Source: Thereva unica (taxonomy: Eukaryota; Arthropoda; Insecta; Diptera; Therevidae). Taken from it: a DNA stretch of 64,000 nt. Of the stretch, positions 1 through 10,867 are shown one piece after another. The DNA is taken from the NCBI GenBank assembly GCA_949987705.1, contig OX465283.1, forward strand, positions 91,127,813-91,191,812. The letters run 5' to 3'. Both the position numbers and the translations under genes were made by a program. The notes beneath the pieces were generated by a model. It worked only from the letters and a program-made list of their open reading frames with translations, did no database searches and had not been told where the DNA came from. Every line of letters begins with the position of its first letter. The stretch's first letter is position 1.

Positions 1-444
1 GACAAGGATGTCATTTCTTACTATAAGAAATAGTAAAGGTGAAAGTAGACATCCTTGTCGTAGTCCTGAACTCACCTTAATGCTGTCGAACAGTTTTCCA
101 TTATGGAGAACTTTGCATTTGGGATTGCTGTATAAAGCTTTTATCAATTCTATTATTTTATCAGGCAGTCCACGTCGCCGTAGTGCCTGCCATATAAAGC
201 TCCTATTAACCAAGTCGAACGTTTTCTGATTCTACGAAAGCAAGGTAAAGAGGGAATGGAATTCAGTAGACTGCCCCACTATGATTCTCAATGTGTTAAT
301 ATGGTATGTACACGAGCGTCCCTTCCTGAATCCGGAGTGCTGCCTTCTAATCGTTCGGTCCATAGCCTTTCTTTTCCTATATAGTAATATATAGGATAAA
401 ACTTTTCCCACAGCTAATAAAAGCCACAATTTAAGCCCTGACAC
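1..444 (-). pseudogene. RTE-like non-LTR retrotransposon reverse transcriptase, broken and running off the left edge
   Basis: Reading the minus strand, 444-232 encodes a peptide with HSGFRKGRSCTYHINTLR, the finger/palm entry of non-LTR (RTE/CR1-like) reverse transcriptases, where the family has 'GFR.GRS...I.TLR'. The frame ends in a stop near 232. After one or more frameshifts around 200-235 the homology resumes in another frame with LVNRSFIWQALRRRGLPDK, then VSSGLRQGCLLSPLLF, the conserved 'G(V/L)RQGC.LSPLLF' block. The catalytic YxDD block would lie to the left of position 1 and cannot be seen. The enzyme would normally reverse-transcribe its own RNA at a nicked chromosomal target. With a frameshift and no visible endonuclease this copy is dead. 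RTE is favoured over CR1/Jockey by the spacing of these blocks, but the clade is not certain. Confidence 0.8.
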
Positions 445-589
445 AAGGTTCTACAATAATTATGCTCCCTATAATTAAATGTCAAAAAATGGTCATTTTT
501 CGCGGTTTTTGAATTTTTATGCAAAAACCTGTTGACCGATTTCAATTTAGCGTAAAAATACGTGTTTTTCTGCTATTATTAACTTTTTC
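445..589. other. No gene seen
   Basis: AT-rich spacer between the reverse transcriptase fragment and the left flank duplication. I see no coding or repeat signal of my own recognition. Confidence 0.5.
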
Positions 590-868
590 CACCTGTTCCC
601 ATGGCACAATTTTATCAAAATCAATTTTATTGAATTCCTACGTCAAAGAATCGCAGACTAAAGGCTTAGGGAAGTCCCTTTGTACTGTCGACAATCTATT
701 TTTCGTATAGAGTGAATGTCGAACAGCAGCTCTAGCCGGAAGATAAAGAGAAGAGAAAGAGTACTCCTTCGGTCCACACGATTAACTTCCCAGTATGATG
801 AACGATGATGGAATAAACTGACTTCTTACAAAATACTTATACATTTATCACTAGTGGAAAATTGATGA
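590..868. repeat. Left copy of the duplicated satellite flank, with a SINE tail fragment (about 650-751, minus strand)
   Basis: The block starting TCCACCTGTTCCCATGG, running through a SINE 3' tail and ending at CACTAGTGGAAAATTG, reappears to the right of the satellite and gap at 8994-9190 plus 9688-9786, nearly base for base. The left copy lacks about 500 bases that the right copy has (most of the SINE and 300 bases of unique DNA). The two copies are in the same orientation. Confidence 0.85.
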
Positions 869-1020
869 GCCTGAAGTTCCGAACGTTCGATCGAACGATT
901 TTAGAAAAAAAAAATTAAATTTTGAAACTGACTATCGGACCTTAAAAAACAAGTAAATAATTGTTTTTTGATACCAGACAGACAGTGGGGGTCTCGAAAA
1001 ATATCATACCTAAATCATTA
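869..1020. other. No gene seen
   Basis: Unique AT-rich stretch leading into the satellite array. Nothing recognisable. Confidence 0.4.
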
Positions 1021-4000
1021 ACCCCGAATTATAAACCTACCCCTAACTAACCCCCTAAAAATGATGTTTTTTGGAAAAAATAATTAGAGGCCGAGTGCCC
1101 CGCTGGATTTTTGTGGACTTGTTAAGGGTGGTGCTAGTAACCACCCCCAAAAATCTCAAGTCGATATCGTGCACGGGCGACACCCCTAACTCACCCCCTA
1201 AAAATGAATACTTTTAAAACAATAGTTAGAGGCCTAGTGCCCCGCTGGATTTTTGTGGACATGTTAAGGGTTGTGCTAGTAACCACCCCCAAAAATCTCA
1301 AGTCGATATCGTGCACGGGCGACACCCCTAACTCACCCCCTAAAAATGAATATTTTTAAATCAATAGTTAGAGGCCGAGTGCCCCGCTGGATTTTTGTGG
1401 ACTTGTTAAGGGTGGTGCTAGTAACCACCCCCAAAAATCTCAAGTCGATATCGTGCACGGGCGACACCCCTAACTCACCCCCTAAAAATGAATATTTTTA
1501 AAACAATAGTTAGAGGCCTAGTGCCCCGCTGGATTTTTGTGGACTTGTTAAGGGTGGTGCTAGTAACCACCCCCAAAAATCTCAAGTCGATATCGTGCAC
1601 GGGCGACACCCCTAACTCACCCCCTAAAAATGAATATTTCTAAAACAATAGTTAGAGGCCTAGTGCCCCGCTGGATTTTTGTGGACTTGTTAAGGGTGGT
1701 GCTAGTAACCACCCCCAAAAATCTCAAGTCGATATCGTGCACGGGCGACACCCCTAACTCACCCCCTAAAAATGAATATTTTTAAATCAATAGTTAGAGG
1801 CCGAGTGCCCCGCTGGATTTTTGTGGACTTGTTAAGGGTGGTGCTGGTAACCACCCCCAAAAATCTCAAGTCGATATCGTGCACGGGCGACACCCCTAAC
1901 TCACCCCCTAAAAATGAATATTTTTAAAACAATAGTTAGAGGCCGAGTGCCCCGCTGGATTTTTGTGGACTTGTTAAGGGTGGTGCTAGTAACCACCCCC
2001 AAAAATCTCAAGCCGATATCGTGCACGGGCGACACCCCTAACTCACCCCCTAAAAATGAATATTTTTAAAACAATAGTTAGAGGCCTAGTGCCCCGCTGG
2101 ATTTTTGTGGACATGTTAAGGGTTGTGCTAGTAACCACCCCCAAAAATCTCAAGTCGATATCGTGCACGGGCGACACCCCTAACTCACCCCCTAAAAATG
2201 AATATTTTTAAATCAATAGTTAGAGGCCGAGTGCCCCGCTGGATTTTTGTGGACTTGTTAAGGGTGGTGCTAGTTACCACCCCCAAAAATCTCAAGTCGA
2301 TATCGTGCACGGGCGACACCCCTAACTCACCCCCTAAAAATGAATATTTTTAAAACAATAGTTAGAGGCCTAGTGCCCCGCTGGATTTTTGTGGACTTGT
2401 TAAGGGTGGTGCTAGTAACCACCCCCAAAAATCTCAAGTCGATATCGTGCACGGGCGACACCCCTAACTCACCCCCTAAAAATGAATATTTTTAAAACAA
2501 TAGTTAGAGGCCTAGTGCCCCGCTGGATTTTTGTGGACTTGTTAAGGGTGGTGCTAGTAACCACCCCCAAAAATCTCAAGTCGATATCGTGCACGGGCGA
2601 CACCCCTAACTCACCCCCTAAAAATGAATATTTCTAAAACAATAGTTAGAGGCCTAGTGCCCCGCTGGATTTTTGTGGACTTGTTAAGGGTGGTGCTAGT
2701 AACCACCCCCAAAAATCTCAAGTCGATATCGTGCACGGGCGACACCCCTAACTCACCCCCTAAAAATGAATATTTTTAAATCAATAGTTAGAGGCCGAGT
2801 GCCCCGCTGGATTTTTGTGGACTTGTTAAGGGTGGTGCTGGTAACCACCCCCAAAAATCTCAAGTCGATATCGTGCACGGGCGACACCCCTAACTCACCC
2901 CCTAAAAATGAATATTTTTAAAACAATAGTTAGAGGCCGAGTGCCCCGCTGGATTTTTGTGGACTTGTTAAGGGTGGTGCTAGTAACCACCCCCAAAAAT
3001 CTCAAGCCGATATCGTGCACGGGCGACACCCCTAACTCACCCCCTAAAAATGAATATTTTTAAAACAATAGTTAGAGGCCTAGTGCCCCGCTGGATTTTT
3101 GTGGACATGTTAAGGGTTGTGCTAGTAACCACCCCCAAAAATCTCAAGTCGATATCGTGCACGGGCGACACCCCTAACTCACCCCCTAAAAATGAATATT
3201 TTTAAATCAATAGTTAGAGGCCGAGTGCCCCGCTGGATTTTTGTGGACTTGTTAAGGGTGGTGCTAGTTACCACCCCCAAAAATCTCAAGTCGATATCGT
3301 GCACGGGCGACACCCCTAACTCACCCCCTAAAAATGAATATTTTTAAAACAATAGTTAGAGGCCTAGTGCCCCGCTGGATTTTTGTGGACTTGTTAAGGG
3401 TGGTGCTAGTAACCACCCCCAAAAATCTCAAGTCGATATCGTGCACGGGCGACACCCCTAACTCACCCCCTAAAAATGAATATTTTTAAAACAATAGTTA
3501 GAGGCCTAGTGCCCCGCTGGATTTTTGTGGACTTGTTAAGGGTGGTGCTAGTAACCACCCCCAAAAATCTCAAGTCGATATCGTGCACGGGCGACACCCC
3601 TAACTCACCCCCTAAAAATGAATATTCTTAAATCAATAGTTAGAGGCCTAGTGCCCCGCTGGATTTTTGTGGACTTGTTAAGAGTGGTGCTAGTAACCAC
3701 CCCCAAAAATCTCAAGTCGATATCGTGCACGGGCGACACCCCTAACTCACCCCCTAAAAATGAATATTTTTAAAACAATAGTTAGAGGCCTAGTGCCCCG
3801 CTGAATTTTTGTAGACTTGTTAAGGGTGGTGCTAGTAACCACCCCCAAAAATCTCAAGTCGATATCGTGCACGGGCGACACCCCTAACTCACCCCCTAAA
3901 AATGAATATTTTTAAATCAATAGTTAGAGGCCGAGTGCCCCGCTGGATTTTTGTGGACTTGTTAAGGGTGGTGCTAGTAACCACCCCCAAAAATCTCAAG

Positions 4001-5008
4001 TCGATATCGTGCACGGGCGACACCCCTAACTCACCCCCTAAAAATGAATATTTTTAAAACAATAGTTAGAGGCCTAGTGCCCCGCTGGATTTTTGTGGAC
4101 TTGTTAAGAGTGGTGCTAGTAACCACCCCCAAAAATCTCAAGTCGATATCGTGCACGGGCGACACCCCTAACTCACCCCCTAAAAATGAATATTTTTAAA
4201 TCAATAGTTAGAGGCCGAGTGCCCCGCTGGATTTTTGTGGACTTGTTAAGGGTGGTGCTAGTAACCACCCCCAAAAATCTCAAGTCGATATCGTGCACGG
4301 GCGATACCCCTAACTCACCCCCTAAAAATGAATATTTTTAAAACAATAGTTAGAGGCCTAGTGCCCCGCTGGATTTTTGTGGACTTGTTAAGGGTGGTGC
4401 TAGTAACCACCCCCAAAAATCTCAAGTCGATATCGTGCACGGGCGACACCCCTAACTCACCCCCTAAAAATGAATATTTTTAAAACAATAGTTAGAGGCC
4501 TAGTGCCCCGCTGGATTTTTGTGGACTTGTTAAGAGTGGTGCTAGTAACCACCCCCAAAAATCTCAAGTCGATATCGTGCACGGGCGACACCCCTAACTC
4601 ACCCCCTAAAAATGAATATTTTTAAATCAATAGTTAGAGGCCGAGTGCCCCGCTGGATTTTTGTGGACTTGTTAAGGGTGGTGCTAGTAACCACCCCCAA
4701 AAATCTCAAGTCGATATCGTGCACGGGCGATACCCCTAACTCACCCCCTAAAAATGAATATTTTTAAAACAATAGTTAGAGGCCTAGTGCCCCGCTGGAT
4801 TTTTGTGGACTTGTTAAGAGTGGTGCTAGTAACCACCCCCAAAAATCTCAAGTCGATATCGTGCACGGGCGACACCCCTAACTCACCCCCTAAAAATGAA
4901 TATTTTTAAATCAATAGTTAGAGGCCGAGTGCCCCGCTGGATTTTTGTGGACTTGTTAAGGGTGGTGCTAGTAACCACCCCCAAAAATCTCAAGTCGATA
5001 TCGTGCAC
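1021..5008. repeat. 142-bp satellite array, subfamily A (about 28 monomers)
   Basis: Monomers repeat every 142 bp: the AGAGGCC marker recurs at 1086, 1228, 1370 and so on. The first unit (about 1021-1085) is diverged. Each unit carries CCGCTGGATTTTTGTGGAC, a short inverted repeat GGGTGGT-gctagta-ACCACCC able to form a 7-bp hairpin, then TCGATATCGTGCACGGGCGA and the A-type tail CTAAAAATGAATATTTTTAAA. Monomers alternate between CCGAG and CCTAG after GAGG, and between AAAAC and AAATC tails. Because 142 is not a multiple of three, open frames on the minus strand shift from unit to unit; I do not treat them as genes. Confidence 0.97.
1512..3499. repeat. Higher-order repeat: two copies of a seven-monomer 994-bp unit inside the satellite
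   Basis: Five private variants recur exactly 994 bp (7 x 142) apart: TTTCTAAAAC (monomers at 1512 and 2506), GCTGGTAACC (1796 and 2790), AAGCCGAT (1938 and 2932), ACATGTTAAGGGTTG (2080 and 3074) and GCTAGTTACC (2222 and 3216). So 1512-2505 and 2506-3499 are a tandem duplication of seven monomers. Farther right a three-monomer (426-bp) pattern appears, marked by AAGAGTGG near 3681, 4107 and 4533 and by GCGATACCCC in the following monomers. Confidence 0.9.
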
Positions 5009-7859
5009 GGGGGACACTTTTAACCCACCCCCTAGAAATGATTATTTTAAACACAATAGTTAGAGGCCGAGTGCCCCGCTGAATTTTTGTGGACATGTTA
5101 AGGGTGGTGCTAGTAACCACCACGAAAAATCTCAAGTCCATATCGTGCACGGGCGACATTTTTAACCCACCCCCTAGAAATGATTATTTTAAACACAATA
5201 GTTAGAGGCCGAGTGCCCCGCTGGATTTTTGTGGACTTGTTAACGGTGGTGCTAGTAGCCACCACCAAAAATCTCAAGTCCATATCGTCCACGGGCGACA
5301 CTTTTAACCCACCCCCTAGAAATGATTATTTTAAACACAATAGTTAGAGGCCGAGTGCCCCGCTGGATTTTTGTGGACATGTTAAGGGTGGTGCTAGTAA
5401 CCTCCACGAAAAATCTCAAGTCCATATCGTGCACGGGCGACACTTTTAACCCACTCCCTAGAAATGATTATTTTAAACACAATAGTTAGAGGCCGAGTGC
5501 CCCGCTGGATTTTTGTGGACTTGTTAAGGGTGGTGCTAGTAGCCACCCCCAAAAATCTCAAGTCGATATCGTGCACGGGCGATACCCCTAACCCACCCCC
5601 TAGAAATGATTATTTTAAACACAATAGTTAGAGGCCGAGTGCCCCGCTGGATTTTTGTGGACATGTTAAGGGTGGTGCTAGTAACCACCACAAAAAATCT
5701 CAAGTTCATATCGTGCACGGGGGACACTTTTAACCCACCCCTTAGAAATGATTATTTTAAACACAATAGTTAGAGGCCGAGTGCCCCGCTGAATTTTTGT
5801 GGACATGTTAAGGGTTGTGCTAGTAACCACCACAAAAAATCTCAAGTCCATATCGTGCACGGGCGATACCCCTAACTCACCCCCTAGAAATGATTATTTT
5901 TGAACAAATAGTTAGAGGCCGAGTGCCCCGCTGGATTTTTGTGGACTTGTTCAGGGTGGTGCTAGTAACCACCACAAAAAATCTCAAGTCGATATCGTGC
6001 ACGGGGGACACTTTTAACCCACCCCCTAGAAATGATTATTTTAAACACAATAGTTAGAGGCCGAGTGCCCCGCTGAATTTTTGTGGACATGTTAAGGGTG
6101 GTGCTAGTAACCACCACGAAAAATCTCAAGTCCATATCGTGCACGGGCGATACCCCTAACCCACCCCCTAGAAATGATTATTTTAAACACAATAGTTAGA
6201 GGCCGAGTGCCCCGCTGGATTTTTGTGGACATGTTAAGGGTGGTGCTAGTAACCACCACGAAAAATCTCAAGTCCATATCGTGCACGGGCGATACCCCTA
6301 ACCCACCCCCTAGAAATGATTATTTTAAACACAATAGTTAGAGGCCGAGTGCCCCGCTGAATTTTTGTGGACATGTTAAGGGTGGTGCTAGTAACCACCA
6401 CGAAAAATCTCAAGTCCATATCGTGCACGGGCGATACCCCTAACCCACCCCCTAGAAATGATTATTTTAAACACAATAGTTAGAGGCCGAGTGCCCCGCT
6501 GGATTTTTGTGGACATGTTAAGGGTGGTGCTAGTAACCACCCCCAAAAATCTCAAGTCGATATCGTGCACGGGCGACACCCCTAACTCACCCCCTAAAAA
6601 TGAATATTTTTAAAACAATAGTTAGAGGCCTAGTGCCCCGCTGGATTTTTGTGGACTTGTTCAGGGTGGTGCTAGTAACCACCACAAAAAATCTCAAGCC
6701 CATATCGTGCACGGGCGACACTTTTAAAACACCCCCTAGAAATGATTATTTTAAACACAATAGTTAGAGGCCGAGTGCCCCGCTGAATTTTTGTGGACAT
6801 GTTAAGGGTGGTGCTAGTAACCACCACAAAAAATCTCAAGTCCATATCGTGCACGGGGGACACTTTTAACCCACACCCTAGAAATGATTATTTTAAACAC
6901 AATAGTTAGAGGCCGAGTGCCCCGCTGGATTTTTGTGGACATGTTAAGGGTGGTGCTAGTAACCACCACGAAAAATCTCAAGTCCATATCGTGCACGGGC
7001 GATACCCCTAACCCACCCCCTAGAAATGATTATTTTAAACACAATAGTTAGAGGCCTAGTGCCCCGCTGGATTTTTGTGGACTTGTTAAGGGTGGTGCTA
7101 GTAACCACCACAAAAAATCTCAAGTCCATATCGTGCACGGGCGATACCCCTAACTCACCCCCTAGAAATGATTATTTTTAAACAAATAGTTAGAGGCCTA
7201 GTGCCCCGCTGGATTTTTGTGGACTTGTTAAGGGTGGTGCTAGTAGCCACCACAAAAAATCTCAAGTCCATATCGTGCACGGGCGATACCCCTAACTCAC
7301 CCCCTAGAAATGATTATTTTTAAACAAATAGTTAGAGGCCTAGTGCCCCGCTGGATTTTTGTGGATTTGTTAAGGGTGGTGCTAGTAACCACCACAAAAA
7401 ATCTCAAGTCCATATCGTGCACGGGCGATACCCCTAACTCACCCCCTAGAAATGATTTTTTTAAACACAATAGTTAGAGGCCTAGTGCCCCGCTGGATTT
7501 TTGTGGACTTGTCAAGGGTGGTGCTAGTAACCACCACAAAAAATCTCAAGTCCATATCGTGCACGGGCGATACCCCTAACTCACCCCCTAGAAATGATTA
7601 TTTTTAAACAAATAGTTAGAGGCCTAGTGCCCCGCTGGATTTTTGTGGACTTGTTAAGGGTGGTGCTAGTAACCACCACAAAAAATCTCAAGTCCATATC
7701 GTGCACGGGCGATACCCCTAACTCACCCCCTAGAAATGATTATTTTTAAACAAATAGTTAGAGGCCTAGTGCCCCGCTGGATTTTTGTGGACTTGTTAAG
7801 GATGGTGCTAGTAACCACCACAAAAAATCTCAAGCCCATATCGTGCACGGGCGATACCC
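5009..7859. repeat. 142-bp satellite array, subfamily B (about 20 monomers) with one A-type monomer inside
   Basis: The 142-bp period continues without a phase break, but the monomer changes near 5009 to a B-type tail CTAGAAATGATTATTTT with TTTAACCCACC and AACCACCAC(A/G)AAAAAT. One A-type unit (AAAAATGAATATTTTTAAAAC, about 6537-6650) lies inside the B block. The last few units (7140-7859) form a more homogeneous sub-block with GCGATACCCCTAACTCACC and TTTTTAAACAAATAG. The array stops at GCGATACCCG near 7859. Confidence 0.95.
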
Positions 7860-7860
7860 G

Positions 7861-7943
7861 ATATTTTGTATGAAAAGGCTTCCTAAATAGCATAAGGAAT
7901 AAATGGCATTGCAAGCTCACTTTTTTTCTATTTTTTCAATAAT
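7861..7943. repeat. Direct repeat, copy 1, at the satellite's right edge
   Basis: A block of about 80 bp starting ATTTTGTATGAAAAGGCTTC directly abuts the last satellite monomer and recurs at 8191-8270 with a few changes (GGAATAAATGG against GGAATAAAAGG). It is the sequence into which the array ends, and the second copy lies inside an inverted-repeat element. Confidence 0.85.
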
Positions 7944-8080
7944 ATTTTAAAAAACAACGCGAAACCGCGACGGTCCTTTAGGGACCAAATCGGTGTTAGT
8001 GCGCCGCGATTAAAACACAACCGACATTTTTAATGTTGCCAATGTTCGTCTCAAGCCGAAAAAAACAGAGAGGAAATGTC

Positions 8081-8399
8081 ATGCATATTTTGTTATTGCA
8101 ATCTACTTCAAGTATACTTCAAGTAAGCATGTTAACGTAATAATTTGCAGTATCGTTGAAATTGATGTAGACTTTTAATGTGAAAAACGTATTTTGTATG
8201 AAAAGGCTTCCTAAATAGCATAAGGAATAAAAGGCATTGCAACCTCACTTTTTTTATTTTTTCAAATAGCGGACTTTGAATCTACACTCCTCATATATAT
8301 ACTTCTAGAGAGGTTTCTCTGTGGAAAAAAAGCAAATTATTACGTATACATGCTTACTTGCGGTATACTTGGAGTAGATTTAAATAACAAAATATGCAT
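8081..8399. mobile_element. Candidate inverted-repeat element, 319 bp
   Basis: Arms 8081-8141 and 8339-8399 are reverse complements over 61 bp with about seven mismatches; both ends begin ATGCATATTTTGTTATT. The interior holds the second copy of the direct repeat (8191-8270). A target-site duplication is not clear, so a MITE or a simple foldback are both possible. An open frame at 8350-8565 overlaps the right arm and has no recognisable product. Confidence 0.6.
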
Positions 8400-8760
8400 A
8401 AGTCAAGTAAATCACAAAAATTTCGTTGATTGGCTTGAAAAAGCTCATGTAAACGCTACTTCGATACTTGAAATTACATGTGTTTTTTTTACTAGGAACA
8501 TAAAGGTAAAAACTATAATTGATAAGAGATTTATTTTTGAAACAATGATTAAAATTATCATATGAAGCTGATTTATGTTATAATAGGAAAGGTCAAATGT
8601 CAGATCAAGAAAATCTCAAGACATTTTGAAGTCAAGTATGTGAATCATAAATGCAACTAAGGTTTCAAGTCACGAACTCAAGAAAGAATGTAAACGTAAT
8701 GAAAGTGGTTGGAAAAGTGAACCACGAAGTCCTAATAACGGCTGATGCATGCAAACTTCA

Positions 8761-8793
8761 CAATCGGGGGTCTCGGTGGTCTAGATGTAAGGC
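8761..8793 (+). repeat. tRNA-like head of a SINE cut by the assembly gap
   Basis: GGGTCTCGGTGGTCTAGATG, followed by TAAGGC, matches the 5' tRNA-like head (A-box region) of the SINE family seen complete at 38333-38791. The gap follows at once, so the rest of this copy is unknown. Confidence 0.6.
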
Positions 8794-8993
8794 NNNNNNN
8801 NNNNNNNNNNNNNNNNNNNNNNNNNNNNNNNNNNNNNNNNNNNNNNNNNNNNNNNNNNNNNNNNNNNNNNNNNNNNNNNNNNNNNNNNNNNNNNNNNNNN
8901 NNNNNNNNNNNNNNNNNNNNNNNNNNNNNNNNNNNNNNNNNNNNNNNNNNNNNNNNNNNNNNNNNNNNNNNNNNNNNNNNNNNNNNNNNNNNN
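8794..8993. other. Assembly gap of 200 N
   Basis: Exactly 200 N, a round placeholder length, so the true distance is unknown. All open frames through it are artefacts. Confidence 1.
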
Positions 8994-9786
8994 TCCACCT
9001 GTTCCCATGGAACAATTTTATCAAAATCAATTTCATTGAATTCCTACGTCAAAGAATCGCAGGGTTTTTTTTATGTGACAGACTAGAGGCTTAGGGAAAG
9101 TCCCTTTGCACTGTCGACAATCTATTTTTCGTATAGAGTGAATGTCGAACAGCAGCTCTAGCCGGAAGATAGAGAGAAGAGAAAGAGTAACTGTCACAAC
9201 CTAGCCCGGATATTTTATTACACCTACTCACAACCATTTCCCGACTCTGATATCGGGGCGTCGAGAACAACTCGCTGGAGTGTTATGTCTACTGAAACGA
9301 GTTGAATCTCATCAACCAACCGATTGCATGCGCTTGGTGGAGCGGGGAACGATTTATTTCAACTTTTTCGCTACCCCTCCTGGACTATAGTCTGGTCCAA
9401 GTATATTATTATGTTTTTTTGTCTTCGATAGAATATTTGTAAATTTTATGTAAGTTAAGGCATGGTCAACTATTTCAAAAATTTTGATCGCATTGACAGA
9501 AAAGCAAAAGCACCACTGATGCACCCACTAATCCATTCACTCTCAGAGCAAAAAGCCCTTATTTTCGGGCATAACACCGATCTATAACTTAATAAAAAAA
9601 AAAATTATTTAATCAAAAAAAATTATATACCACATTTATATATCGGGTTAAAAAGTATAAAACTAGTTGGGATGTGGGTTTGCCTCCTTCGGTCCACACG
9701 ATTAACGATTCCCAGTATGATGAACGATGATGGAATAAACTGACTTCTTACAAAATAGTTATACATTTATCACTAGTGGAAAATTG
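8994..9786. repeat. Right copy of the duplicated satellite flank
   Basis: Matches 590-868 at both ends, with an additional internal stretch 9190-9687 (SINE body plus unique DNA). Its left end coincides exactly with the end of the gap, so the full extent of the duplication is hidden. Confidence 0.85.
9064..9352 (-). repeat. SINE family 1 copy, 5' truncated
   Basis: Minus-strand copy whose A-rich tail appears as the T run at 9064. It shows the family tail (GACAGACTAGAGGCTTAGGG), the central TCGAGAACAACTCGCTGG and CAACCAACCGATTGCATGCG, and breaks off near GGAGCGGGGAA without a tRNA head. Confidence 0.85.
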
Positions 9787-10397
9787 GCTAGTATCAGAAC
9801 TGATGACAAAGCAATCCCGAGAGAAGCTAGTTCAAATAACTATAATAGTAGTAAATCTGCAAGATTTTTCTAGAGAATTTGTGTTTCCTGAACGTTAGCA
9901 AACAAACATGTCCTCCGTATTTCGTTCGCTGCACTAAAGCGGGTGCTCAAATTCGTATTGAGCGTGCCGTTGACAAACTGAGAAGCGAATGACTTCATTT
10001 GAAAATTCCATAGCTTTCCTGAGATATTAGCAAAACTGTAACTGTTAAGTACTTGTCACACTTGACCAAAAAAAACCAATTTTGCGGTAACTACTGGAAA
10101 TTCCGGGATGAACCGCAATTTTCTGAAACTGTATCACGCGTAGAAAACAATTTCCCGTCAAAAACTGCTAATCCAAGGTTTGAAAAACTCGCGCTGTTTG
10201 TAAATGGTAAAGAAATTTTTGCACGGTTTTGAAAGGTTGTCGGATTTTGACAAGTGATGTTTTGTTCGAAGGCTATCCCTGTGCAGAACCCAAAAACGAT
10301 CACTTCGTTTAGAACGGGTCTCACTCCATCGAGTTTATTAGGTATTAACAAAACTTGTCAATTTAAGGTTTTTCTGATAATTAGCCGAAGTTTTTCT
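9787..10397. other. No gene seen
   Basis: Unique sequence with an 86-codon minus-strand open frame (10351-10091) that has no recognisable domain. I do not call it a gene. Confidence 0.4.
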
Positions 10398-10493
10398 ATT
10401 TAAACAAAAAAGGCCCGACCGAATATTATGAAACTTTTTTCAGAGCATTTCTTCGTTAATATTCTTTTTTCGGCACCTCAATGAAGTCGATAT
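10398..10493. repeat. Satellite 2, monomer interrupted by the retrotransposon (left part)
   Basis: Contains TTTAAACAAAA, GACCGAATATTATGAAA, TTTTCAGA and CACCTCAATGAAGTCGATAT, the same order as in the units at 15755-16215. The retrotransposon inserted at its GATAT and the monomer resumes at 15755. Confidence 0.8.
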
Positions 10494-10691
10494 TGTAGGC
10501 TGGCAACTTTTTTTGAAAAAAAGAAGAAGAAAAGAAGAAGAAAAAGAAGAAGAAGAGAAGAGGAGTTTTTTTGGTAAAGGAGCAGACCTGAGGTTGCTCG
10601 AGAGAAATGTGTCTGAATAAATAAGTGTTAAAATAATTTTTATTTTTTATTTAAACGGAAGTCGTAATATTAATTCTTTAATACTCCTACA
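10494..10691 (+). repeat. 5' LTR
   Basis: 198 bp, TG...CA. It contains a GAAGAAG-rich purine tract in its first half and AATAAA at 10616-10621 as likely poly(A) signal. The element's promoter should lie here, but I see no clear TATA box. Confidence 0.95.
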
Positions 10692-10694
10692 ACT

Positions 10695-10708
10695 ATCAGA
10701 AGTGGGAT
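10695..10708 (+). promoter_or_regulatory. Primer binding site, tRNA-Leu type
   Basis: ATCAGAAGTGGGAT lies 3 bases after the 5' LTR and is complementary to the usual 3' end of insect tRNA-Leu (…ATCCCACTTCTGA). Reverse transcription would start here. The first bases next to the LTR do not match a standard CCA-complementary TGG, so the assignment is probable rather than certain. Confidence 0.6.
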
Positions 10709-10742
10709 ACGGTCGAGTCCTTCGCTATTTTAGTTTTTGCAG

Positions 10743-10826
10743 TGGAACGTCGCGAGTTCGCGTGCCCTAGAAAAAAATCAAGCGAAAAAGTAAGGTTAAG
10801 TGGAACGTCGCGAGTTCGCGTGCCCT
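10743..10826 (+). repeat. Leader duplication with a small palindrome
   Basis: A 26-bp block beginning TGGAACGTCGCGAGTTCGCG occurs at 10743-10768 and again at 10801-10826, 58 bp apart, in the untranslated leader upstream of the Gag-Pol start. Each copy holds CGCGA-gt-TCGCG, able to form a hairpin. A packaging or dimerisation signal is possible, but this is inference. Confidence 0.7.
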
Positions 10827-10867
10827 GAAAAAAAAAAAGCCTGAAACTAAGGTCAAGGTACCAGGCA

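Noticed and set aside
8..229. Plus-strand 73-codon frame
   Set aside because: Antisense shadow of the reverse transcriptase fragment on the minus strand.
1021..7859. CRISPR-like array
   Set aside because: Units are 142 bp with no unique spacers, in a eukaryotic context.
4968..7920. Series of ~60-residue minus-strand open frames with near-identical peptides (KIQRGTRPLTIVFKIIISRG)
   Set aside because: They follow the 142-bp satellite period, shift frame with each monomer, have no start context and end in the next monomer. They are by-products of the repeat, not a gene family.
8651..9094. Open frames across the N gap
   Set aside because: Their middle is entirely unknown sequence; the ends are SINE.
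10091..10351. 86-codon minus-strand frame
   Set aside because: No recognisable domain, splice signals or repeat; treated as chance.
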